NCBI GenBank assembly: GCA_023136245.1
Contig: JAGLRO010000054.1
Span: 1-32,673 of the forward strand
Source: Candidatus Heimdallarchaeota archaeon
GTDB taxonomy: Archaea; Asgardarchaeota; Heimdallarchaeia; Heimdallarchaeales; Heimdallarchaeaceae
Reading direction: 5' to 3'
DNA length: 32,673 nucleotides
Under the pieces are notes generated by a model. That model did not search any database, was not told where the DNA came from, and saw nothing but the letters and a program-made list of their open reading frames with translations. The position numbers and the translations under genes are program-made. Shown here piece after piece: positions 1-9,737 of this stretch. The first letter of the stretch is position 1. Each line of letters opens with the position of its first letter.

Positions 1-2
1 CC

Positions 3-380
3 ATATGGGGTGTTTTATTGCTCTTTGAAGTAACACTATTTGCTTGGATTCAAGTTATCGTTTTTGGTGGTGGTTTAACTTCCCTATTTATAACTGTAGT
101 AGCTTTAACAGAAAGACACAAAGACGAAACATTCAGTTGGAAAAGAACTGTTATTGCTTTCGTAGCTGTTGCTATAATTGTAGGAATTTTCATATGGGTA
201 ATAATTCAGTACGACATTACTTCGATTACCGGAACAATCATTGGTTTTGGTGATTTATGGGACGAAAGAGCAACAGATATAATTCTTCAAGGAATTATCT
301 TCTTTGCAACTACTGTTGGAATAGGTGTTTTGTTCTTCCATCAGAAGAAAAAGAAACTTAAGGAGAAGACAAAAGTATGA
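3..380 (+). CDS. NuoJ/FpoJ-like membrane subunit, partial (open to the window's 5' edge)
   Basis: Frame is open upstream of the TTG start listed in the track (IWGVLLLFEVTLFAWIQVIVFGGGLTSLFITVVALTER); NuoJ-like TM segment; overlaps the start of a NuoK-like gene. Confidence 0.7.
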   Translation: MWGVLLLFEVTLFAWIQVIVFGGGLTSLFITVVALTERHKDETFSWKRTVIAFVAVAIIVGIFIWVIIQYDITSITGTIIGFGDLWDERATDIILQGIIFFATTVGIGVLFFHQKKKKLKEKTKV

Positions 381-697
381 TTGATCAAGTGCATTTACTA
401 ATACTTGCCGTTATTTTATTCGGTGTTGGGTTATTTGCACTTCTCGGAGAGAGTAATATCATCAAGATACTGATGGGTATTGAGATTATGATTATTGCAA
501 TAAACTTAATCTTCATTGCATTAGGAACAGAAATTACAGCTGAAGGAAACAAATTTACTGCTTTAGCACAAGTATTTCCAGTAATTTCATTGGCAATAGG
601 TGCTGCAGTAATGGCTCTCGGTCTTGCAATTGTTATTAACAACTATCGTCATGCAAAAAGTGTGGATAGTGATGAAATGTCTACATTGAAAAGGTGA
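377..697 (+). CDS. nuoK: NuoK/MrpC-like subunit
   Basis: 106 aa, three TM segments, GVGLFALLGESNIIKILMGIEIMIIAINLIFIALG is typical of the NuoK/MnhC family; 4-nt overlaps with both neighbours. Confidence 0.85.
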   Translation: MIDQVHLLILAVILFGVGLFALLGESNIIKILMGIEIMIIAINLIFIALGTEITAEGNKFTALAQVFPVISLAIGAAVMALGLAIVINNYRHAKSVDSDEMSTLKR

Positions 698-2526
698 TGA
701 TGATGATAGAAACACTCTTTCTACTTTCAATAATAACAGTACTGTCACCTTTAGTAGGAGCATTTATTTCACTGTTGCTAAAAAAATGGACGGCAATTCG
801 AGATATATTCAGTGTGTTAACCATTGCAGTATCTGCAGTTACTGCTGTAATAATCTTCATACTTTTCGATGGAGCTCCAAAACCATATGATTTCAACTGG
901 TTGAGTTGGTCAGCAGGTTCTGATCTTGCTAGCACAACTGATCAAGTGATTCAGTCTGGATTTTATCTAGATACATTGTCCGTGCTGATGACACTTATTG
1001 TGACTGTTCTAAGCATGTTAATCGCATTCTTCTCTTTGGAGTATATGGCTGAAGACAAACATCGTTCAAGATATTGGTTCTTTATGCAATTGTTTGTTGG
1101 AGGAATGTTACTTTTAGTTCTTGCACATGATATGATTTTCCTCTTCCTTGGTTGGGAAATCGTAGGACTTTGTTCATTTTTCCTGATAGCTCACCACTAT
1201 ATGAAGAAAGGTGAAGAAGGAAGAAAACCAGCTTTAAGTGGTATCAAAGCACTAATTATGACTGGTATAGGAGATGTTGGATTTCTAGCATTTCTTGCAT
1301 GGGCTTACTTACAAACAAACAGTCTACTTGTTACTGATTTGACTTCAGGTAGTAATGCAGTATTTATGAGCATACTATTGCTTCTAGCACCAGTAACGAA
1401 ATCAGCTCAATTCCCACTTCAGTCATGGTTAAGTTCTGGGGATACAGTCAATATAGACGCAATGCAAGGTCCAACAACCGTTTCTGCACTAATACACGCC
1501 GCTACAATGGTAAAGGCAGGTGTTTATCTAGTTGCTAGAATCAGCCCATTGTGGGGTGAACCTGTATTCTATGTTATACTGATGATACTCGCTGGTATAT
1601 CTACGGTTGGTGCAGCAATTGCAGCATTAGTTACAACGGATTTGAAGCGAGTTTTAGCTTACAGTACAATCTCCCAATTGAGCTATATGTTCTTAGCATT
1701 CACCATCCGTGATGCTGGGGAGCATGGATTATTTGCTGGACAAGCACATTTACTATCACACTCAATTTTCAAAGCTTTACTGTTCTTATCAGCAGGTGCA
1801 ATAATACACTCTATTGCTGAAGAACGAGATATGAAAAAGATGGGTGGAATGAGAAAAGAACTTCCTTGGATTTATGGTTTCATGCTTGTAGGTGTTATAG
1901 GATTAATGGGTATACCAATAATCTCTAACGGTGGATATTCGAAAGAAATGATCATAACTACAGCATTTGAAAACGGTAATTGGTTTGTCTTTGTGGTTGG
2001 AGTTCTTGCAGCTTTCTTAACAGCTCTTTATGCAATCCGAATGTTTTTAATGATTTTCCATGGAAAGAACAGAGGAGCTAATGTACATAAACCAAAATAC
2101 ATAATGAGAATAACTCTAGGTATTCTCGCAGTAATTGTTGTTGCTTCTGGTTTTGTACTTGAAGGACCATTACAAAATAAGCTAACAGGTCATAATGAAG
2201 CATATACACTTTTACATTTCGTACCTCTACCGTTCTTTGTTTCTTTAGGAGCAATTATCTTAGGTATTGGACTTTCATATCTCCTATATGGAAAAGGACA
2301 AACTGAGGTAAGTCTCATTGAGAACAACAATGTGTTAAGATTTTTACGAGACGTTGTAGCACATGGGTTCTACATGGATCATTTATATAATGCAGTTTTC
2401 GTAAAACCAGTTTTCTGGATTGGAAATCAACTGTCCTTCTTAAAGACTGGAAAGATTAACTGGAACATGATACTTGGCTCATTCGTGGCGATAGCAACCA
2501 TTGTTGTTTTGGTGGTGATTGTCTAA
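694..2526 (+). CDS. nuoL: NuoL/MrpA-like proton-translocating antiporter subunit
   Basis: 610 aa multi-TM; FLGWEIVGLCSFFLIAHHY, QFPLQSWLSSGDTVNIDAMQGPTTVSALIHAATMVKAGVYLVAR and DLKRVLAYSTISQLSYMFLAF motifs. Confidence 0.9.
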   Translation: MMMMIETLFLLSIITVLSPLVGAFISLLLKKWTAIRDIFSVLTIAVSAVTAVIIFILFDGAPKPYDFNWLSWSAGSDLASTTDQVIQSGFYLDTLSVLMTLIVTVLSMLIAFFSLEYMAEDKHRSRYWFFMQLFVGGMLLLVLAHDMIFLFLGWEIVGLCSFFLIAHHYMKKGEEGRKPALSGIKALIMTGIGDVGFLAFLAWAYLQTNSLLVTDLTSGSNAVFMSILLLLAPVTKSAQFPLQSWLSSGDTVNIDAMQGPTTVSALIHAATMVKAGVYLVARISPLWGEPVFYVILMILAGISTVGAAIAALVTTDLKRVLAYSTISQLSYMFLAFTIRDAGEHGLFAGQAHLLSHSIFKALLFLSAGAIIHSIAEERDMKKMGGMRKELPWIYGFMLVGVIGLMGIPIISNGGYSKEMIITTAFENGNWFVFVVGVLAAFLTALYAIRMFLMIFHGKNRGANVHKPKYIMRITLGILAVIVVASGFVLEGPLQNKLTGHNEAYTLLHFVPLPFFVSLGAIILGIGLSYLLYGKGQTEVSLIENNNVLRFLRDVVAHGFYMDHLYNAVFVKPVFWIGNQLSFLKTGKINWNMILGSFVAIATIVVLVVIV

Positions 2527-4022
2527 TGATCTTACCTCTAATACTAATAATTCCTTTAGCAGGAGCATTTTTGTTAACACTATTTGAGCAATTAAAGAGA
2601 TACTTAGGAAAGATTAAGATTGATTCTGACGTCCTAAATCATCTGTTTGCTAATATTCTAGCATTAGGTATTTTTATCTTAGCAATCTTATCTTATTCAA
2701 TAGCAGGACTCAAAAACCTAAACACACTTCCTCCAGATAGATTACTAGAATTTGATTTACTTCAAGTAATTCTTATCTCTATATTCGCTTTCTTAGTCTG
2801 GATGGCAGTTTTGTTTAGTATAAACTACATGAAAGACAAAGGAGGGTTAGGGTACTACTACGCACTAATTTTTACATTGTTGAGTGGTTTAAGCACAGTT
2901 GTGATGGCAAACAACTTCTTTACACTATTTGTTGGATGGGAATTGTTTGCTTTAAGCAGTTACGCACTAGTTGCTTTTGATCGTTTAAAACGAGGAGCAG
3001 TAGAAGCTTCACTAAAGTATTTTATAATGTCAACCGCAGGTAGTTCATTTGTACTCTTAGGTATAGCTTTGACTTATGGAATCTTTGGATCTGTAGATTT
3101 TGCTACACTTAGAAATTCCACAGCAATCACAAGTAACCCACTTACTGGCTTTATCATCGCAATCTTTGTGATAGGTTTTGGAGGAACAGCAGCAATGTTG
3201 TTCCTAAATGCTTGGTTACCAGATGCACACTCTCATGCACCATCTACAATCTCTGCGCTATTGTCAGGTATGGTAGTTAAAGCTGGAGCTTATGGTATCT
3301 ACCGAACAGTGTTCTGGGCATTTGGAGGAAGTAATGATATAGTTGCAAGCTCATCAGTCTTTATCTCTTGGCTTGGAATTTTAACTATGTTTGAAGGAAA
3401 CTTACTCGTATTTGCTCAATTCTGGCGAAAGGATATCATAGATTTCAAGAGAATACTTGCATACTCTACAACAGTACATCTTGGTTTCATAGTACTAGGA
3501 ATAGGTGCTGGTACTGAGGTTGGAATTAGTGCTTCGATTTTCCACATACTTACACACTCATTAGGTAAGGGATCCCTCTTTTTGCTCAGTGGTACAATAA
3601 TAGCTGCTATTGGCTCTAGGGATCTTCGTGAAATGAAAGGTATAGGGAGAAGATCACCCTTTATAGGAATTGTTCTAACTATTGGACTTTTATCACTAGG
3701 TGGCATTCCAATCACTGGAGGTTTTGCATCAAAACTTTATGTTATCTTAGCAATCTTTAATGGAAATCATACAGAAATTATGAATATTTTACTTGTAGTT
3801 TTGGCAATCATCAATGCAGTGTTAGCTCTTGGTGGTTATCTTTACATACTCAAATTCATAGTATTTGATGAGCCTGAAGCTAAAGGGGAAGAAAAACTAA
3901 AAATTCCTGTATTTGAAGCAATTGCCTTAATTATAATGGTTCTAGTAATCATTGTATTAGGTGTATGGCCTACTGAAGTATTCAATCAAATTATTCAAGC
4001 TATTGGAAACTTATTTACATAA
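2526..4022 (+). CDS. NuoM/NuoN/MrpD-like antiporter subunit
   Basis: 498 aa multi-TM; FVGWELFALSSYALVAF, AWLPDAHSHAPSTISALLSGMVVKAGAYGIYR, DFKRILAYSTTVHLGFIVLG; start overlaps the NuoL stop. Confidence 0.88.
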   Translation: MILPLILIIPLAGAFLLTLFEQLKRYLGKIKIDSDVLNHLFANILALGIFILAILSYSIAGLKNLNTLPPDRLLEFDLLQVILISIFAFLVWMAVLFSINYMKDKGGLGYYYALIFTLLSGLSTVVMANNFFTLFVGWELFALSSYALVAFDRLKRGAVEASLKYFIMSTAGSSFVLLGIALTYGIFGSVDFATLRNSTAITSNPLTGFIIAIFVIGFGGTAAMLFLNAWLPDAHSHAPSTISALLSGMVVKAGAYGIYRTVFWAFGGSNDIVASSSVFISWLGILTMFEGNLLVFAQFWRKDIIDFKRILAYSTTVHLGFIVLGIGAGTEVGISASIFHILTHSLGKGSLFLLSGTIIAAIGSRDLREMKGIGRRSPFIGIVLTIGLLSLGGIPITGGFASKLYVILAIFNGNHTEIMNILLVVLAIINAVLALGGYLYILKFIVFDEPEAKGEEKLKIPVFEAIALIIMVLVIIVLGVWPTEVFNQIIQAIGNLFT

Positions 4023-4205
4023 TTTTTCCTTTTTTCTTTTTAGTTTCTCCATCTTTTAATGTTCTTTCTTCGTAGTAAAATGCAAAATTATCATAAGGAT
4101 TTACTTTTTCCTTGTTTTTCATCACCAATGTATAGTAATTAGCTCTATCAAGCATTTAGCCTTGCTCTGGTAAAGCTTTTAAAGACCTTAAAATCCTACT
4201 TTACT

Positions 4206-4574
4206 ATGATTTATGAAACTATTAGTGGAGCTTTTTCCCTTTTGGTGGGGATCTCAATCCTCTTATTCTGGTTAGTCCTTATTATTTTAAAGAAATCAAA
4301 CGAATATATTGAAAAACCATTTGAAAGAACATTTCACATTATAGCTGAAATTATAACTGCTTTGTTCGCGATTGTTGGTGGTATTGTGATATTGACTGAA
4401 CAAATCTGGCGATTTCACTATTTCTTTTTTGCTATGGGATTGGTGATTTACGCTATAACAAACGCTATTGGTATTTACGGACAGAAAAAATTCTGGATTC
4501 TAGTTAGCATCTTGATGATAGCCTTAATTACTACTGCTTCAATATTGATAACTACAATTATTAAAATAACTTAA
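4206..4574 (+). CDS. small four-TM membrane protein, unknown
   Basis: 122 aa ORF with about four hydrophobic helices; no family recognised. Confidence 0.5.
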   Translation: MIYETISGAFSLLVGISILLFWLVLIILKKSNEYIEKPFERTFHIIAEIITALFAIVGGIVILTEQIWRFHYFFFAMGLVIYAITNAIGIYGQKKFWILVSILMIALITTASILITTIIKIT

Positions 4575-4625
4575 TCCTAAACAAATATCAGATATAATCG
4601 AAGAAATAGATAAAGAGAAAAAAAA

Positions 4626-5105
4626 TCATTCCGCTGGAATTTCTTTCTTTTCCACTCCAATTAAATCTTGTTTTAATTTTCCAAGCAATGTTACAATAGC
4701 TGCAACTATATTTTCTGGTCGAGGTGGACATCCATAAACCCAAACATCTATAGGTAAAACTGCATCAATTCCGCCCAGAATAAAAGGGGCTTCTTGGAAA
4801 ACTCCACCTGATGAACAACAGTTTCCTACTGCCACAACAAATTTTGGTAAGGGCATCTGTTCATAAACTCTTTTTACTCTTTCAGCTACCTGAATAGTTA
4901 CTGGTCCTGTGATGACTAGAACGTCAGCTTGACGAGGAGTACCTCGTAAGGTAATTCCATATTGTTCTAAATCATGTCGTGGAGTAAGAGTATCAACAAT
5001 TTCGATATCACATCCATTGCATCCACCTGCATTCATATGAATAATCCAAGGAGATCGAACAGCGCAATTAACTCCAAATCTCTTTAACCAACCCATCATT
5101 CTCAA
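4626..5105 (-). CDS. group-4 hydrogenase small subunit / NuoB-like
   Basis: MNAGGCNGCDIEI, VVAVGNCCSSGG and VYGCPPRPENI cysteine motifs for the proximal [4Fe-4S] cluster. Confidence 0.92.
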   Translation of the reverse strand: MRMMGWLKRFGVNCAVRSPWIIHMNAGGCNGCDIEIVDTLTPRHDLEQYGITLRGTPRQADVLVITGPVTIQVAERVKRVYEQMPLPKFVVAVGNCCSSGGVFQEAPFILGGIDAVLPIDVWVYGCPPRPENIVAAIVTLLGKLKQDLIGVEKKEIPAE

Positions 5106-5569
5106 CCCCTTAACTCCTCAAATTGCTTCATAATTCTTCCGCCTTCTTCGATTAATTCTTCTAGTTTCTTATCAGTCATTTCTCCTTTGTAACTACCTTT
5201 AGCACAAATCATTTCATAGTCTTGTCTATTATTAAATGAGAATAGAGAATTGGATAATGCTGGTTCTCTATCTATATGAATTGCATCTTTAGGACAATAA
5301 GTTTGACAGTGACCACACCACATACACTGAGCTCTCTGTAACCAGATCATACCATTATCCTTGTTATCCTTCTCCATTCCTAGACAATGTGTAGGACAAA
5401 CTTTTACGCAAGTTCCACACATAATGCAACTCTCTTTAACTATCCTAGGAATAGTTCTGATATCTTCTGGAGGAGGGTGTTTTTCTATTCTTTCAAGAAC
5501 ATGGAGAGTTACTGGTCCTTTAATATGATTTTTTATCGCTTCTCTGCCCATAACAAGTATTTTCTTCAT
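5102..5569 (-). CDS. NuoI-like 2x[4Fe-4S] ferredoxin subunit
   Basis: CIMCGTCVKVCP and CMWCGHCQTYCP; overlaps the NuoB-like start. Confidence 0.88.
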   Translation of the reverse strand: MKKILVMGREAIKNHIKGPVTLHVLERIEKHPPPEDIRTIPRIVKESCIMCGTCVKVCPTHCLGMEKDNKDNGMIWLQRAQCMWCGHCQTYCPKDAIHIDREPALSNSLFSFNNRQDYEMICAKGSYKGEMTDKKLEELIEEGGRIMKQFEELRG

Positions 5570-5581
5570 ATTTTTTTCACC

Positions 5582-6835
5582 TCAGAGAAATGGCCTATTG
5601 TATTTTTTAGCTTTGATTGCCTTTCTTGCAAATTCATCTTGATTTATTATCAGTTTTTCACCTGTCTTATCGTTGATAATCATCACTCTATTAGTACAGG
5701 AGAAACACGGATCATAACTTCGTAATATTACTGGTATATCTGCAATGTATTCCCCATCCATCCTTTTTAGTGTAGCGTCAATGTTTCCTAATGAAGGTGC
5801 TCTAATTTTGTATCTTTCAGGTTTATCAGTGCCATTAGCAATTCCGTAATGAAGGTCTTCCCCTCTAGGTGCCTCAGCACGGGTCATGTATTTACCTTCA
5901 GCAATTCTTGGTTTAACCCTAACAAGTAGCTCTCCTTGAGTTGTTTCAAGTTGATCTAGTATTTGTATCAGCATTTGAAGTGATTCGAGGGTTTCATCAA
6001 TTCTAACTAAAGTAGTTGCAAGAATATCTCCTTCATTGTAATAAACAAGATTCCAGTCAATTTTATCATACAATTCGTAAGGATAAGATTTTCTAATATC
6101 AAAGGGTAATCCAGATCCTCTACCAGTTGGTCCATTTGGAGTTGTTTTCTTAGCATCTTCTTTAGTAAGAACACCAACATTTTCCAATCTATTTCTTATT
6201 GATATTTCCTCTGTGAAAACTTTTTTGTGATATTCCACTTTTTTAATAAGTTCATCAATAAGTGGTCTTGCTCTATCTCCCTTTTCTTTTGGAATGTCTC
6301 TTTTCACCCCGCCAGGAAGCATTAAAGCAGGATTAACTCTATTACCGCTTATATCTTCAACTATGTCCATTATCATCTCACGATCTCTCCACGAAATGTG
6401 AAGCATTGTATCGAAACCTGTATCATGAGCAAGAATCCCATACCAGAGAATATGAGAATGAACACGTTCAGCTTCTAAACTAAACATACGTATTAGCTTT
6501 GCTCTTTCAGAAATTTGGTCTTCAACTCCTGCTAGTCTCTCAACTACACGAACATAGACGTTTTGATGAACAGCGCTACAGATACCACAAGCTCTTGGAA
6601 TTAACATGGTATTTTGTCGCCATGTTTTTGCTTCCATTGCTTTTTCTAAACCTCGAAGGTTATAACCTATACGAATGTCTGCTTCTACGACCCTTTCCCC
6701 TTTCACATGAATGATGAAATGTGCTGGTTCTTCAGCCCAAGGATGTTGAGGTCCAATGAAGATGTGATGTTCTGCATTAGGTGGTGCGTCACTCCCATCT
6801 ACTAAAGTTCTGAATCTTGATCTAAATTCTGTCAT
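5582..6835 (-). CDS. group-4 [NiFe]-hydrogenase large subunit / NuoD-like
   Basis: GPQHPW N-terminus; CGICSAVH (L1) and DPCFSC (L2) Ni-binding motifs both present. Confidence 0.93.
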   Translation of the reverse strand: MTEFRSRFRTLVDGSDAPPNAEHHIFIGPQHPWAEEPAHFIIHVKGERVVEADIRIGYNLRGLEKAMEAKTWRQNTMLIPRACGICSAVHQNVYVRVVERLAGVEDQISERAKLIRMFSLEAERVHSHILWYGILAHDTGFDTMLHISWRDREMIMDIVEDISGNRVNPALMLPGGVKRDIPKEKGDRARPLIDELIKKVEYHKKVFTEEISIRNRLENVGVLTKEDAKKTTPNGPTGRGSGLPFDIRKSYPYELYDKIDWNLVYYNEGDILATTLVRIDETLESLQMLIQILDQLETTQGELLVRVKPRIAEGKYMTRAEAPRGEDLHYGIANGTDKPERYKIRAPSLGNIDATLKRMDGEYIADIPVILRSYDPCFSCTNRVMIINDKTGEKLIINQDEFARKAIKAKKYNRPFL

Positions 6836-6837
6836 TT

Positions 6838-7359
6838 CTAATCATCCTCCGAAATCTGTCTAGCCATATTCAATGTGATTTCCTTTAGTTGTTCCCAAGA
6901 GTATTCTTTTCTCATTGGTCTAACATCATCTGGCCATTTTTCAGGCAGAATTAGTCTTTGTAAGAATGGGTGATTTTCGAAGTAAATACCAAAGAAATCA
7001 TAGATCTCTCGTTCATAATAATCTGCTGAAACATACAAGTCTACCATACTTGGAGTTTTAGGATTCCCTTTGTCGATTTTTGTTACTATAAAATTGATAG
7101 GTACTTCTCTAAATTCTTCCTCAATTCTATGTTGTAAATGATAACAAACTTGAAATTCCTTTTTTCTTTCTATTCCTGTAATTGTAGACAAATGATAAAT
7201 TCCAGCATCCCCGTGAAGAATTTTCATTAAGTCGTAAGCAGTATTTATAGCAGTAAGAACATCGAAATGCCCTTCTTCAACTTTAATGACTTCCTCTACG
7301 AGATTTTCAGGTAAACTTATTTTTAAAATCTCTTCTAATTCTTTGTGTGCATCACTCAT
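6838..7359 (-). CDS. NuoC / 30-kDa-like subunit
   Basis: YYEREIYDFFGIYFENHPFLQRLILPEKWPDDVRPMRKEY is the NuoC signature; adjacent to the NuoD-like gene. Confidence 0.9.
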   Translation of the reverse strand: MSDAHKELEEILKISLPENLVEEVIKVEEGHFDVLTAINTAYDLMKILHGDAGIYHLSTITGIERKKEFQVCYHLQHRIEEEFREVPINFIVTKIDKGNPKTPSMVDLYVSADYYEREIYDFFGIYFENHPFLQRLILPEKWPDDVRPMRKEYSWEQLKEITLNMARQISEDD

Positions 7360-7458
7360 CAGAAGTCCTCTTTATCATTTTATTAACACATTTTTCAGTT
7401 ATAAAAAAAGATTATGATAATGCTCAAAAAATCAGAATTTTGGTTAATTAAATGGAAC

Positions 7459-8142
7459 TTATTTTTTGATAAAAACATAATCGCTTCCTTTGAATTTCTC
7501 TGGTATTTCCTGAAAGTACCACCCTCTCGCTTGCAGAACTAAGAGGTTTGCCAACATCCATGGCTTAATATTATTGTTATCACAACGCAAGATTTCCTCT
7601 GATATCCATTCGCCTTCATCTTCCTTAATCTGGATCCACTCATTTATAGATAGATATTTTCCAGTGTAAAGTAAACCATAAACTTTTTCCAATAATTCAG
7701 GGATTGATCGAACAATTGTAGTGAGTAATTCATCACTGTCTTTTTCTTGACATTCCAGAATTGCATCTAGAACAGCTGTTTTGGTTTCGAAATTATCAGA
7801 TAATTTTGGTCTTAATGGTGGAAGTCTTTCAAAGTCAGGAAATATGGCTTTTTCTTCACATAAGAAAACTCTTTCTGTGACAACTCTAAATCTATAACCT
7901 CTAGTTGTCAAAATAAGTATGTAAGCTATTTCAAGATTACTTAGTCTATAGTTACGTAGTAATAATTCAACTCCCTCTCGTGCTGAAATTTTTCGTAACG
8001 CTTCTCCTGAACATTCAATCTGATCTAACGCATCAGAAATAACTTGAGATAAGTTAGTAAGGAAGAATTGATTTGATTTGGTTGAAAAATCTATGAAGTT
8101 TCTAAGGATTTGGGCATTTGCGTCTTTTTCTCTAAGTACCAT
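7459..8142 (-). CDS. uncharacterised 227 aa protein
   Basis: Long ORF between NuoC and HypC on the same strand; no recognised motif. Confidence 0.6.
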   Translation of the reverse strand: MVLREKDANAQILRNFIDFSTKSNQFFLTNLSQVISDALDQIECSGEALRKISAREGVELLLRNYRLSNLEIAYILILTTRGYRFRVVTERVFLCEEKAIFPDFERLPPLRPKLSDNFETKTAVLDAILECQEKDSDELLTTIVRSIPELLEKVYGLLYTGKYLSINEWIQIKEDEGEWISEEILRCDNNNIKPWMLANLLVLQARGWYFQEIPEKFKGSDYVFIKK

Positions 8143-8218
8143 ACTAAAAAGAATGAGATATAGTGCTATTTAACTTATTCGGATTCCTTTGAAAAACACG
8201 TTTTGAAATTATGCAAAA

Positions 8219-8440
8219 TCAGCTGCTTAAAATTTCATCCCACAATTTTAAATCTTCTTGAGCTTGTTTAGGATCTAGTTTGGCTATAATAAAGCCAGTA
8301 TGTATTAAAACATAATCCCCGATTTCTAGTTGATCCTCTAATAAAGAAGTATCAGCTTCACGTTTGACTCCAGTGATGTCTACCATAACTCTCTTATTCT
8401 CAAGAAATTCACAAACTATAGCGGGGATTGCGAGACACAT
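8219..8440 (-). CDS. hypC: hydrogenase maturation chaperone HypC
   Basis: MCLAIPAIV... with the essential Cys2; the start should be at 8440, not 8455, so that Cys follows the initiator Met. Confidence 0.93.
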   Translation of the reverse strand: MCLAIPAIVCEFLENKRVMVDITGVKREADTSLLEDQLEIGDYVLIHTGFIIAKLDPKQAQEDLKLWDEILSS

Positions 8441-8491
8441 AGTTATTTCCTCCATCTTTACATCAATAATTAACTCTTTTTATATGGCAAC

Positions 8492-9604
8492 TTAATCTTC
8501 CCACTGTATTTCCTCGTAAGTTGCTGCAACATTACAAGTTCCTTCATGACTGACCATACATGCCCCAACCGGATGATCAGGTCTGCATGCTTTCATGAAT
8601 AGTTGACATTCATTGGGTTTGGTTTTACCAATGAGAATTTCATCACAAATACAACCTGAATGAAGTTCTTTAAATTCCAATTCGGGGATATCATATTTCT
8701 TTTTAGCATCAATGTGAGAGTATTTGTCACTTATTTCGTGACCTGTAGCAGGCCAAACGCCTAAACCTCTCCATCGAGCTTCAGAAATTACATAGGCATC
8801 ATCTATTGTGCGTAAAGCTGCTGTATTTCCTTCAGGTTTGACCCATCTACCATAGGTATTGTCAACACGAGGAGAATTTGCATTTATCTGGAGAATAAGC
8901 GAATGGATACCCATGAGAATATCAACAGGTTCAAAACCGGAAATAGCAACTGGAAAGTTATATTTCTCAGGAATGAACTCATAAGGTTTAGAACCGATGA
9001 TAGTGGAAACATGACCTGGAGCTAGGAAACCTTGAAATTCAAGATCATCTCGTTGAACTAATAATTCCATAGCAGGAGGAATGACCTTGTGAGAAGAATA
9101 GATACTAAAATTAGGAAGGGTAGTGCGAACGACTTCAGCAGCAGTAACACAAGAAGTGGTTTCAAAACCAACACTAAAGAAGATAACATCTTTTTCAGGA
9201 GAGTTCTCAGCAATTGTAATAGCATCAGAAACACCATAAACAATACGAACGTCAATACCTCGACCTTGAGCTTGATAAAGAGACTCAGAAGAACCGGGGA
9301 CTCGCATCATGTCACCAAAAGTAGTAATAGTAGTATTATGATTATCAGCTATCCAAAGAACCTCATCGACATCTTGAGCACTTGAGACACAAACAGGACA
9401 TCCAGGGCCTGCAATCAATTCTATATTTTTTGGTAAGAGTGATCTCAATCCTGCTTTTACTAAATCATGTTCATGTGTCCCACATACATGCATTATTCTA
9501 ATTTTTTCTTCTGTTTTTTCGCTCTCTTCCTTTATTTTTTTTATCAGAGAATCTACTATTTTTTTATTTCTGTATACTTTTGTTGGTTCTGCCATTATGT
9601 TCAA
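8492..9604 (-). CDS. hypD: hydrogenase maturation protein HypD
   Basis: RIMHVCGTHEHDLVKAGLRSLLP, AGPGCPVCV, C-terminal Cys-rich GCICDEIL...ACMVSHEGTC. Confidence 0.95.
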   Translation of the reverse strand: MNIMAEPTKVYRNKKIVDSLIKKIKEESEKTEEKIRIMHVCGTHEHDLVKAGLRSLLPKNIELIAGPGCPVCVSSAQDVDEVLWIADNHNTTITTFGDMMRVPGSSESLYQAQGRGIDVRIVYGVSDAITIAENSPEKDVIFFSVGFETTSCVTAAEVVRTTLPNFSIYSSHKVIPPAMELLVQRDDLEFQGFLAPGHVSTIIGSKPYEFIPEKYNFPVAISGFEPVDILMGIHSLILQINANSPRVDNTYGRWVKPEGNTAALRTIDDAYVISEARWRGLGVWPATGHEISDKYSHIDAKKKYDIPELEFKELHSGCICDEILIGKTKPNECQLFMKACRPDHPVGACMVSHEGTCNVAATYEEIQWED

Positions 9605-9737
9605 GTTCCACTTTATTCTCTAACAAATGCAAAATCAGTATGATTAAATAATTTCTTCTCTTAGACAAAATATCTGATTTCAATTGTGATATATTTAAGT
9701 ATCATATTATAATTTATCATCTATACTTAAATCAAAT

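Noticed and set aside
5387-5725. 112 aa plus-strand ORF
   Set aside because: Antisense to the NuoI- and NuoD-like genes, whose Fe-S/Ni motifs are clear.
9058-9385. Overlapping ORFs on both strands within hypD (65 aa and 98 aa)
   Set aside because: HypD is unambiguous; these are shadow ORFs.
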